Assembly (NCBI RefSeq): GCF_001701025.1
Contig: NZ_CP016793.1
Location: 3,906,001 to 3,970,000 of the forward strand
DNA length: 64,000 nucleotides
Direction of reading: 5' to 3'
DNA from: Lentzea guizhouensis
Lineage (GTDB): Bacteria > Actinomycetota > Actinomycetes > Mycobacteriales > Pseudonocardiaceae
In this document: positions 50,724 to 59,424 of the stretch, one piece after another
How the letters are laid out: every line of letters begins with the position of its first letter
Numbering within the stretch: the first letter of the stretch is position 1
Made by a program: the position numbers and the translations under genes
The notes under the pieces: generated by a model
What the model saw: only the letters and a program-made list of their open reading frames with translations
Databases searched by the model: none
What the model was told of the DNA's origin: nothing

Positions 50724-52637
50724 ATGTTCGACAGCGTTCTGGTGGCGAACCGCGGGGAGATCGCGGTCAGGGTGATCCGCGCGCTCAAGGCGCTCGGGAT
50801 CCGTTCCGTCGCCGTGTACTCCGACGCGGACGCCGACGCGTTGCACGTCCGGCTGGCCGACGAGGCCGTGCGGATCGGGCCCGCGGCGGCCCGTGAGAGC
50901 TACCTGTCCATCGAGAAGATCGTCCAAGCCGCCGTGTCCACCGGCGCGCAGGCGATCCACCCCGGCTACGGCTTCCTCGCCGAGAACACGGCGTTCGCGG
51001 CGGCCTGCGAGGCTGCCGGTGTCGTTTTCGTCGGCCCGCCCGCCTCCGCGATCGACGCGATGGGTGACAAGATCCGCGCGAAGCTCACGGTGTCGGCGGC
51101 GGGTGTTCCCGTGGTGCCGGGGCGCACTCGCGAGAACATGTCCGACGACGAGATCGTCGACGCGGCGTTGGAGATCGGCTTTCCGGTGCTGCTCAAGCCT
51201 TCCGCCGGTGGTGGCGGCAAGGGCATGCGGCTCGTGCACGAGGAGTCCGCGCTGCGCGAGGCGATCGAGTCGGCCCGGCGGGAGGCGCGCGGGTCGTTCG
51301 GTGACGACACGCTGCTGATCGAGCGGTTCGTCACGAACCCGCGGCACATCGAGATCCAGGTGCTCGCGGACACCCACGGCAACGTGATCCACCTCGGTGA
51401 GCGCGAGTGCAGCCTGCAGCGGCGGCACCAGAAGATCATCGAGGAGGCGCCGTCACCGTTCCTCACGCCCGAGATGCGCGAGGCAATGGGCTCTGCGGCG
51501 GTCGACGCGGCGAAGTCGTGCGGTTACGTCGGCGCGGGCACCGTCGAGTTCATCGTGGACGGTGCGACCGGCGACTACTTCTTCATGGAGATGAACACCC
51601 GGCTGCAGGTCGAGCACCCGGTGACCGAGGAGGTCACGGGCGTCGACCTGGTCGAGTGGCAGCTCCGGGTGGCCTCCGGCGAGGTGCTGGACGTCGACGT
51701 CACGCTGACCGGTCATTCGGTCGAGGCGCGCGTCTACGCGGAGGACCCGGCACGCGGCTTCCTGCCGACCGGTGGCCGGGTGCTGGCGCTGAGCGAACCC
51801 ACGTCGGTGCGGGTTGATTCCGGGCTGTACGAGGGACTTGTCGTCGGTTCGGACTACGACCCGATGCTCGCCAAGGTGATCGCGCACGGCCGCACGCGCG
51901 AAGAAGCGCTGCGGCGCCTGGACCACGCGCTCGGGCAGATGGTGCTGCTCGGCGTCACGACGAACATCCCGTTCCTGCGGGCGTTGTTGCGTGACGGGGA
52001 CGTGCGGTCCGGCGCGCTGGACACCGGTCTGGTCGAACGCAAGCTGGACGCGTTGACGTCGGCGGAGATCCCGGACGACGTCTACGTGGCGGCCGGCCTG
52101 GAGCGGTCGCTGGAACCGCGTGGCGACGACCCGTGGGACCAGCTGTCCGGGTGGCGGGTCGGCGAGCACGCGTGGACGACGTGGCGGATCAACGACGTCG
52201 ACGTGCGCGTGCGCGGTGACGAAGTCGTTGTGGGTGCGGGAGAACCGGTCCGTGCGCGGGCTCGCCGGGAGGGCGGTGACCTGCTCGTCGGGTCGCGCCG
52301 GTACGCGATCGCCCGCGACGGCGACGTGCTGTGGCTGGGCCACGACGGCGCGTCCTGGGCGTTGACCGAGGCCGAGTTCCTGGTCGGCGCGTCCGGCGGC
52401 GCGGCGGCCTCCGGCGGCCCGGTCAAGTCGCCGATGCCGGGCACCGTGCTGGTGGTCCGCGCGCGGCAGGGCGAGGACGTGACCGCCGGTCAAGCGTTGT
52501 TCGTGGTCGAGGCCATGAAGATGGAGCACACCGTGACCGCACCGGTCGACGGCGTGCTCGCTGAGGTGAACGTGCAAGCAGGTCAGCAGGTCGCACTCGA
52601 CCAGGTGCTGGCCACCGTCGTCTCTCACGAGGAGTGA
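50724..52637 (+). CDS. Acyl-CoA carboxylase alpha subunit (biotin carboxylase + BCCP)
   Basis: A 637-residue biotin-dependent subunit. The biotin carboxylase domain covers about 1-445 ([19 protein letters not shown]-grasp glycine loop [39 protein letters not shown]). A linker domain follows, then a C-terminal biotin carrier domain with the biotinyl lysine in [11 protein letters not shown]. The upstream stop overlaps a possible GTG start two codons earlier; the ATG at 50724 fits the family start. It pairs with the preceding beta subunit, most likely as methylcrotonyl-CoA carboxylase. Confidence 0.94.
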   Translation: MFDSVLVANRGEIAVRVIRALKALGIRSVAVYSDADADALHVRLADEAVRIGPAAARESYLSIEKIVQAAVSTGAQAIHPGYGFLAENTAFAAACEAAGVVFVGPPASAIDAMGDKIRAKLTVSAAGVPVVPGRTRENMSDDEIVDAALEIGFPVLLKPSAGGGGKGMRLVHEESALREAIESARREARGSFGDDTLLIERFVTNPRHIEIQVLADTHGNVIHLGERECSLQRRHQKIIEEAPSPFLTPEMREAMGSAAVDAAKSCGYVGAGTVEFIVDGATGDYFFMEMNTRLQVEHPVTEEVTGVDLVEWQLRVASGEVLDVDVTLTGHSVEARVYAEDPARGFLPTGGRVLALSEPTSVRVDSGLYEGLVVGSDYDPMLAKVIAHGRTREEALRRLDHALGQMVLLGVTTNIPFLRALLRDGDVRSGALDTGLVERKLDALTSAEIPDDVYVAAGLERSLEPRGDDPWDQLSGWRVGEHAWTTWRINDVDVRVRGDEVVVGAGEPVRARARREGGDLLVGSRRYAIARDGDVLWLGHDGASWALTEAEFLVGASGGAAASGGPVKSPMPGTVLVVRARQGEDVTAGQALFVVEAMKMEHTVTAPVDGVLAEVNVQAGQQVALDQVLATVVSHEE

Positions 52638-52642
52638 CACCC

Positions 52643-53794
52643 ATGTTGGACTTCAGGCTCCCGAGCGAGTACGAGGACCTGCGCAAGACCGTCGAGGAGT
52701 TCGCGCGCGACGAGGTGGCCCCGGTCATCGGCGAGTACTACGAGCGCGGCGAGTTCCCGTACCCGATCGTGGCGAAGATGGGGCAGATGGGCCTGCTCGG
52801 TCTGCCGTTCCCGGAGGAGCACGGCGGCATGGGCGGCGACTACTTCGCCCTGTGCCTCACGCTGGAGGAGCTCGCGCGGGTCGACTCGTCCGTCGCGATC
52901 ACGGTCGAGGCGGCCACGTCGCTGGGCGCCATGCCGATCTACCGCTTCGGCACCGACGAGCAGAAGGCGGAGTGGCTGCCGTCGCTCACCTCGGGCGAGA
53001 AGCTCGGCGCGTTCGGTCTCACCGAGCCCGGCTCCGGCTCGGACGCGGGTGCCCTCGCGACCACCGCGCGCCTCGACGGCGACGAGTGGGTCATCAACGG
53101 CACCAAGGCGTTCATCACGAACTCCGGCACGGACATCACCGGCCTGGTGACGGTCGCCGCGGTCACGGGCACGCTGCCCGACGGCCGCAAGGAGATCTCG
53201 TCGATCATCGTCCCGTCCGGCACGCCGGGCTTCACGGTGTCGAAGAAGTACTCGAAGGTCGGCTGGTGCGCCTCGGACACCCGCGAGCTGTCGTTCGCCG
53301 ACTGCCGGGTGCCCGCCGCGAACCTGCTCGGCACCCGCGGCCGCGGCTTCGCCCAGTTCCTGCAGACGCTGGACGAGGGCCGTGTCGCCATCGCCGCGCT
53401 GTCGGTGGGGCTGGCGCAAGGCTGTGTCGACGAGTCTGTGCGCTACGCCCACGAGCGCGAGACCTTCGGCGCGAAGATCGGGACGTACCAGGCGATCCAG
53501 TTCAAGATCGCAGAGATGGAAGCGCGCGTGCACACCGCCCGCCTCGCCTACTACGAGGCGGCGTCGCGGATGCTGCGCGGTGAGCCGTTCAAGAAGCAGG
53601 CGGCCATCGCGAAGCTCGTGTCGTCGGAGGCGGCGATGGACAACGCCCGCGACGCCACGCAGATCTTCGGCGGGTACGGGTTCATGAACGAGTACCCGGT
53701 GGGCCGGTTCTACCGCGACGCCAAGATCCTGGAGATCGGCGAGGGCACCTCCGAGGTGCAGAAGATGCTGATCGCCCGCGAGCTGGGGCTCTAG
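52643..53794 (+). CDS. Acyl-CoA dehydrogenase (branched/short chain)
   Basis: A 383-residue FAD enzyme that oxidises acyl-CoA to enoyl-CoA. Signature 1 is FGLTEPGSGSDAGAL, signature 2 is in TQIFGGYGFMNEYPVGRFYRDAKI, and the catalytic Glu position is in EIGEGTSEVQ. In this operon, isovaleryl-CoA or 2-methyl-branched acyl-CoA is the probable substrate, making the compound used by the carboxylase upstream. GAGGAG eight bases before the ATG (within the end of the alpha-subunit gene) sets the start. Its stop overlaps by 4 bp the convergent acyl-CoA dehydrogenase. Confidence 0.94.
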   Translation: MLDFRLPSEYEDLRKTVEEFARDEVAPVIGEYYERGEFPYPIVAKMGQMGLLGLPFPEEHGGMGGDYFALCLTLEELARVDSSVAITVEAATSLGAMPIYRFGTDEQKAEWLPSLTSGEKLGAFGLTEPGSGSDAGALATTARLDGDEWVINGTKAFITNSGTDITGLVTVAAVTGTLPDGRKEISSIIVPSGTPGFTVSKKYSKVGWCASDTRELSFADCRVPAANLLGTRGRGFAQFLQTLDEGRVAIAALSVGLAQGCVDESVRYAHERETFGAKIGTYQAIQFKIAEMEARVHTARLAYYEAASRMLRGEPFKKQAAIAKLVSSEAAMDNARDATQIFGGYGFMNEYPVGRFYRDAKILEIGEGTSEVQKMLIARELGL

Positions 53795-55326
53795 AGCTTC
53801 GGCACCGCCCGCTCGACGATCGAGGCGAAGTCGGTGTTCCTGGGCAGCGTGCCAAAAGCGACGCCCCAGTCACCGCCGAGCCGGGAGCTGATGAACGCGT
53901 CCGCGACTGCAGGGTGTCCGTGCTCGACCAGCAGGGCACCCTGCAGGACCAGCGCCATCCGCTCGACGATCCGCCGTGCCTGCGACTGGTCCACATCGGA
54001 CAGCACGCCGCCCAGTTCGTTCAGCACCTTGTCGATGCGCGGGTCGGCCCCGCTCACGACGCTCAGGAACTCCTGCACCGACTCTGGTTCCTTCGCCATC
54101 GCGCGCAGCACGTCGAGCGCGGCGACGTTGCCGGAGCCCTCCCAGATCGACATCAGCGGCGACTCGCGGAACAGCCGCGGCATCCCGCTGTCCTCGATGT
54201 AACCGTTGCCGCCCAGGCACTCCAGCGCCTCGGCGGCGTGCACCGGCCCGCGCTTGCACACCCAGTACTTGGTCACCGCGAGCCCGAGCCGCGGCCGGTG
54301 CTCCGCGAGCCACATCGCCGCCGTGGTCGCCGCTTCCGACTCGACCGCCAGGTCCGCCAGCACGTTGCGCATCGCCGGCTGGTCGATCAGGTACTGCCCG
54401 AACGCCTTGCGGTGTGCCGCGTGGTGCGCCGCCTGCCGCAGTCCCGCCCGCATGCCCGCGGCTGATCCGAGCACGCAGTCGAGGCGGGTCATGTTGACCA
54501 TCTCGATGATCGTCCGCACGCCCCGGCCCTCGTCACCGACCCGCACCGCGAACGCCTCGTCGTACTCGACCTCGGCGGACGCGTTGGACTTGTTGCCCAG
54601 CTTGTCCTTGAGCCGCTGCAGGAAGAACCGGTTGCGCGTGCCGTCCGGCAGCACCCGCGGCACCAGGAAGCACGTCAGCCCGCCCGGCGCCTGCGCGAGC
54701 GTCAGGAACACGTCCGACATCGGCGCCGACGTGAACCACTTGTGCCCGGTGAGCACGTACCCGTCGTCGACCGGCTTGGCGACCGTGGTGTTGGCGCGCA
54801 CGTCCGACCCGCCCTGCTTCTCGGTCATCGACATGCCGGCGATCAGGCCGCGCTTGGTGAGCGGTGCCTTGAGCCCGAAGTCGTACTCGCGGGCGGTGAG
54901 CAGCGGTTCGTAGCTCGCGGCCAGCTCGGGTGTCGTGCGCAGGGCGGGCACGGCCGCGTACGTCATCGAGACCGGGCAGCCGTGGCCGGCCTCGACCTGC
55001 GACCACACGTAGAAGCGGGCCGCGCGTTCGAGGTGGTTGCCGTCCACGTACGCGTGCAGGCCGTGGGTGACGGCGACGCCCATCAGCTCGTGCCAGGCGG
55101 GGTGGAACTCGACCTCGTCGACCCGGTGGCCGTACCGGTCGTGGGTGTGCAGCACGGGCGGGTGGGCGTTCGCGAGGCGACCGCGCTCCTGCCACCCGGC
55201 GCTTCCCGCGAGCCGGCCGAGCTCGTGCAGCTCGGCGTCGTCGACCCAGCTCAGCAGGGCGGGATCGTCGGCCACGTCGTGACCGGCAAGTGGCGGAACC
55301 TGGTTGGTCACCTCGTGCGTAGCCAT
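53791..55326 (-). CDS. AidB-like acyl-CoA dehydrogenase family protein
   Basis: A 511-residue flavoprotein of the larger AidB-like branch of the acyl-CoA dehydrogenase family. Marks are GMSMTEKQGGSDVRANTT (in place of the usual FAD signature), GHKWFTSAPMSDVFL, LGNKSNASAEVEYD and LGGNGYIEDSGMPRLFRESP. E. coli AidB is linked to alkylation stress and binds DNA; whether this one does is unknown. An Arg-rich DNA-binding C-terminus is not obvious here. The ATG follows the stop of the upstream small gene by 13 bases, so the two are probably one operon. Confidence 0.9.
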   Translation of the reverse strand: MATHEVTNQVPPLAGHDVADDPALLSWVDDAELHELGRLAGSAGWQERGRLANAHPPVLHTHDRYGHRVDEVEFHPAWHELMGVAVTHGLHAYVDGNHLERAARFYVWSQVEAGHGCPVSMTYAAVPALRTTPELAASYEPLLTAREYDFGLKAPLTKRGLIAGMSMTEKQGGSDVRANTTVAKPVDDGYVLTGHKWFTSAPMSDVFLTLAQAPGGLTCFLVPRVLPDGTRNRFFLQRLKDKLGNKSNASAEVEYDEAFAVRVGDEGRGVRTIIEMVNMTRLDCVLGSAAGMRAGLRQAAHHAAHRKAFGQYLIDQPAMRNVLADLAVESEAATTAAMWLAEHRPRLGLAVTKYWVCKRGPVHAAEALECLGGNGYIEDSGMPRLFRESPLMSIWEGSGNVAALDVLRAMAKEPESVQEFLSVVSGADPRIDKVLNELGGVLSDVDQSQARRIVERMALVLQGALLVEHGHPAVADAFISSRLGGDWGVAFGTLPRNTDFASIVERAVPKL

Positions 55327-55339
55327 GTCCCGCACGTTA

Positions 55340-55804
55340 CTACTCGGCGGTAACTTTGGGCAGCCCCGCGCGCAGCACCGGCTGGAACGCCGCCAGGTCC
55401 GCGCCGACCGCCGCGGCTCCCGAGCGCACGCGGTCGTCCTGGGCTGGGTCGTCCGCGAGGGCACGGCAGGTCGCGAGCGCGGCGTCACGGTCGCGCTCGA
55501 ACACCCCGAGCACGTCCCACAGCGCGGCGTACAGGTGGTCGTGCTGCTCGCCCTCGGCACCGGCGGTGGCGGCGCAGACCACCGCGAGGCCCGTCGCGTC
55601 GCCCCGGCGGAGCAACGCCTTGGCCGTGACGTCCGTGACCGCGGTGTCCTCCGCGTCGAGCACCAGTCCCAGCAGCACCTCCCGCGCCGCCGGCACGTCC
55701 GCGAAGCACGCCAGCCCGTGGCCCGCGTCCGCCCGGTCCCGCCACCGCGGGCTGTGAGCCAGTGCGATCAGGGCGGCCACCGCCGTGTCTCGTGCGTCAG
55801 TCAT
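55340..55804 (-). CDS. HEAT-repeat-like small protein
   Basis: A 154-residue all-helical protein with two or three HEAT-like helical pairs (AVAALIALAHSPRWRDRADA; EVLLGLVLDAEDTAVTDVTAKALLRRGD, split here only for description). Such proteins act as adaptors. No catalytic motif is seen. The ATG has GGGGGAT upstream at longer than usual spacing. Its stop lies 13 bases before the AidB-like gene. A palindrome GTTAC-N9-GTAAC (55336-55354) spans its stop codon and could be an internal operator. Confidence 0.7.
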   Translation of the reverse strand: MTDARDTAVAALIALAHSPRWRDRADAGHGLACFADVPAAREVLLGLVLDAEDTAVTDVTAKALLRRGDATGLAVVCAATAGAEGEQHDHLYAALWDVLGVFERDRDAALATCRALADDPAQDDRVRSGAAAVGADLAAFQPVLRAGLPKVTAE

Positions 55805-55904
55805 GTCCGGATGATCCCCCAACGGCGACTTTTGGCGGAAGCTCGGTGGCCCATTAGGACGTTTGGACGTGCCAACGGCGCTGACGAGGAATAACGTCCC
55901 TCTC

Positions 55905-57212
55905 GTGAGTGACCATGGGCACAGCTCGGCCGTGGCTGCGTTGACCGCGCAGTACGCCGCGATGCGCGAAGGTGCGCCGGTGCGGCTCGCGAAGAAGACG
56001 TCGAACCTCTTCCGGTTCCGCGCGGAGCAGTCCGGCGGGCTGGACGTGGGGAGGTTCGACCGGGTGCTGTCGGTGGACCCGGCCGGACGCACCGCGCAGG
56101 TGCAGGGCATGACCACCTACGAGGACCTCGTCGCGGCGACGCTGCCGCACGGGCTCATGCCGCTGGTGGTGCCGCAGCTCAAGACCATCACGATCGGCGG
56201 GGCGGTGGCGGGGCTCGGGATCGAGTCCACGTCCTTCCGCAACGGGTTGCCGCACGAGTCCGTGCGCGAGCTGGAGATCCTCACCGGTGACGGCGAGGTC
56301 GTGGTCGCGAAACCGGACGACGACCTGTTCCGGGCGTTCCCGAACTCCTACGGCACGCTCGGGTACGCGTTGCGGCTGGAGATCGAGCTCGAACCGGTGC
56401 GGCAGTACGTGCGGTTGCGGCACGTGCCGTTCGGGTCGTTCGAGGAGTGCGCGGCGGTCATCGAGGAGGTCTGCGAGGACGGGTCGGCCGACTTCGTCGA
56501 CGGCACGGTGTTCTCCCGCGGCGAGATGTACCTGACGCTGGGGCACTTCGTCGACATCGCGCCCTACACGTCCGACTACACCGGCGACCAGATCTACTAC
56601 CGCTCCATCCAGAAGCGGCGCACGGACCACCTGACGGTCCACGACTACCTGTGGCGGTGGGACACCGACTGGTTCTGGTGCTCACGGGCGTTCGGCGCGC
56701 AGAACCCGGTGGTGCGGAGGCTGTGGCCGAAGCGGTACCTGCGTTCGGACGTGTACCGCAAGCTGGTGGCCAAGCACCGGCGGCTGAGGCCGCGCACGGA
56801 CGTGGAGCCGGTGATCCAGGACGTCGAGATCCCGGTGTCGACGCTGCCCGCGTTCCTCGACTTCTTCGACCGCGAGATCGGCATCTCGCCGGTGTGGCTG
56901 TGCCCGGTCCGCCTGCGCGACACCACGGGCTGGCCGCTGTACCCGATGGACCCGGACGTGCTGTACGTCAACGTCGGGTTCTGGTCGGAGGTCCCGGTGC
57001 GGCCGGGAGAACGGATGGGTGACCGCAACCGGCTCATCGAGCGCGAGGTGGCGCGGCTGGGCGGCCACAAGTCGCTGTACTCCGACTCCTACTACGAGGA
57101 GGACGAGTTCTGGCGGCACTACAACGGTTCGCACTACCGGTCCGTGAAGGCACGGTACGACCAGACGAACCGCCTGCCTGATCTGTACGCCAAGTGTGTC
57201 AGGGGACGATGA
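55905..57212 (+). CDS. tmsA: FAD-dependent oxidoreductase for 10-methyl fatty acids
   Basis: A 435-residue flavoprotein with a PCMH-type FAD-binding domain (residues about 20-190, with VPQLKTITIGGAVAGLGIES holding the pyrophosphate loop) and a C-terminal domain like sterol delta-24 reductases. With the methyltransferase immediately downstream it forms the TmsA/TmsB (BfaA/BfaB) pair, in which this enzyme reduces the 10-methylene intermediate to a 10-methyl group, as in tuberculostearic acid. The GTG is leaderless (TAACGT seven bases upstream). An open frame upstream (to 55863) is possible but less likely. A tmsC-type gene is not seen. Confidence 0.85.
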   Translation: MSDHGHSSAVAALTAQYAAMREGAPVRLAKKTSNLFRFRAEQSGGLDVGRFDRVLSVDPAGRTAQVQGMTTYEDLVAATLPHGLMPLVVPQLKTITIGGAVAGLGIESTSFRNGLPHESVRELEILTGDGEVVVAKPDDDLFRAFPNSYGTLGYALRLEIELEPVRQYVRLRHVPFGSFEECAAVIEEVCEDGSADFVDGTVFSRGEMYLTLGHFVDIAPYTSDYTGDQIYYRSIQKRRTDHLTVHDYLWRWDTDWFWCSRAFGAQNPVVRRLWPKRYLRSDVYRKLVAKHRRLRPRTDVEPVIQDVEIPVSTLPAFLDFFDREIGISPVWLCPVRLRDTTGWPLYPMDPDVLYVNVGFWSEVPVRPGERMGDRNRLIEREVARLGGHKSLYSDSYYEEDEFWRHYNGSHYRSVKARYDQTNRLPDLYAKCVRGR

Positions 57213-58445
57213 ATGCGGTTGGCCTCTCTCTTTCAGCGCATCACCGGCGGCAACGACGTCCGCTTCCAGGCCTACGACGGCAGCACCGCCGGTCCGGCGT
57301 CCGCCCCGGTGTCCATCGACGTGAAAACCCCGGAAGCCCTGTCGTACCTGGCTTCCGCCCCCGGTGAGCTCGGTCTGGCCCGTGCCTACGTCACCGGTCA
57401 CCTGGAGATCCTCGGCGACGTGCACGCGGGTCTCTCCCAGCTCTCCGAGCTCTCGCTGCGGGAGGTCCCGTGGCTGCAACGCGTCGAGCTGCTGCGCCTG
57501 CTCGGCCGCATCCGGCTGAACCACCGCGTGACCCCGCCGCCGCAGGAGACCCGCCTGCACGGCCTGCGCCACTCCAAGGCACGCGACCAGCAGGCCATCG
57601 CCCACCACTACGACGTCTCGAACCAGTTCTACGAGTGGATCCTCGGCCCGTCGATGGCCTACACCTGCGCCGTCTACCCGGCCACCGAGTCCACTTTGGA
57701 ACAGGCCCAGTTCGCCAAGCACGACCTGGTGGCCCGCAAGCTGGGTCTCAAGCCGGGCATGAGACTGCTCGACGTCGGCTGCGGCTGGGGCGGCATGGTC
57801 ATGCACGCGGCCCGCGAGTACGGCGTGCGCGCGATCGGCGTGACGTTGTCGCGCAACCAGGCCGAGTGGGCGCAGAAGGCGATCGTCGAGGCGGGCCTGT
57901 CCGACCTCGCCGAGGTGCGCCACCTCGACTACCGCGACGTGCGCGAGACCGGGTTCGACGCCGTGTCGTCCATCGGCCTGACCGAGCACATCGGCAAGGC
58001 GAAGCTGCCGGCGTACTTCGCTGCGCTGTACCGCAAGCTCAAGCCCGGCGGCCGGCTGCTCAACCACTGCATCACCCGACCGGACAACAAACAACGCGCG
58101 CTGTCGGGCCCGTTCATCAACCGGTACGTGTTCCCGGACGGCGAGCTGGTCGGCCCCGGCCACCTCGTGTCGCTCATGCACGACACCGGCTTCGAGGTGC
58201 GCCACGAGGAGAACCTGCGCGAGCACTACGCCCTGACGCTCGCCGCCTGGGGCCGCAACCTCGACGAGCACTGGGACGAGGCCGTGGACGAGGTGGGCGA
58301 GGCACGGGCACGGGTGTGGCGGCTGTACCTGGCGGCGTCGCGGCTGGGGTTCGACCGGAACAACATCCAGCTGCACCAGGTGCTCGGGGTGAGGCTGGAC
58401 GGAACGGCGTCGCACATGCCGTTGCGCCCCGACTGGCTGTCCTGA
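57213..58445 (+). CDS. tmsB: Cyclopropane-fatty-acid-synthase-like methyltransferase
   Basis: A 410-residue SAM-dependent lipid methyltransferase of the CFA synthase family. Motif I is LLDVGCGWGGMVMHAARE; the family segment HHYDVSNQFYEWILGPSMAYTCAVY and the TEHIGKAKLPAYF region are present. It would transfer a methyl group to the double bond of oleoyl chains in phospholipids to give the 10-methylene product, which TmsA reduces. AGGGGA lies before the ATG, which follows the tmsA TGA by one base, so they are co-translated. A lone CFA synthase role is the alternative. Confidence 0.88.
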   Translation: MRLASLFQRITGGNDVRFQAYDGSTAGPASAPVSIDVKTPEALSYLASAPGELGLARAYVTGHLEILGDVHAGLSQLSELSLREVPWLQRVELLRLLGRIRLNHRVTPPPQETRLHGLRHSKARDQQAIAHHYDVSNQFYEWILGPSMAYTCAVYPATESTLEQAQFAKHDLVARKLGLKPGMRLLDVGCGWGGMVMHAAREYGVRAIGVTLSRNQAEWAQKAIVEAGLSDLAEVRHLDYRDVRETGFDAVSSIGLTEHIGKAKLPAYFAALYRKLKPGGRLLNHCITRPDNKQRALSGPFINRYVFPDGELVGPGHLVSLMHDTGFEVRHEENLREHYALTLAAWGRNLDEHWDEAVDEVGEARARVWRLYLAASRLGFDRNNIQLHQVLGVRLDGTASHMPLRPDWLS

Positions 58446-58480
58446 TCTTCGGCGGAGTCTCCGCCCTCGGCACGACAGGA

Positions 58481-58505
58481 GGGCCGCGGCACGATGCCGC
58501 GGCCC
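58481..58505. terminator. Terminator between convergent tmsB and protease genes
   Basis: An 11-bp stem GGGCCGCGGCA (58481-58491) with its complement (58495-58505) and a CGA loop. It is followed by a C-rich stretch on the plus strand and lies 19 bases before the end of the minus-strand protease gene. Confidence 0.75.
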
Positions 58506-58524
58506 CACCCCCCCCGACAGGTTA

Positions 58525-59358
<834 letters not shown>

Positions 59359-59374
59359 GGCTCAACGATGAGCC
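59359..59374 (-). promoter_or_regulatory. Hairpin abutting the protease start codon
   Basis: GGCTCA/TGAGCC with a four-base loop ends on the base directly before the ATG. No ribosome binding site is visible outside it. It may mask the start or simply be the end of the 5' UTR. Confidence 0.4.
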
Positions 59375-59424
59375 GCGTTCATGTGAGCAAGCTGTGCGGG
59401 AAGCCGTGCAAACGCTGATAAGAA

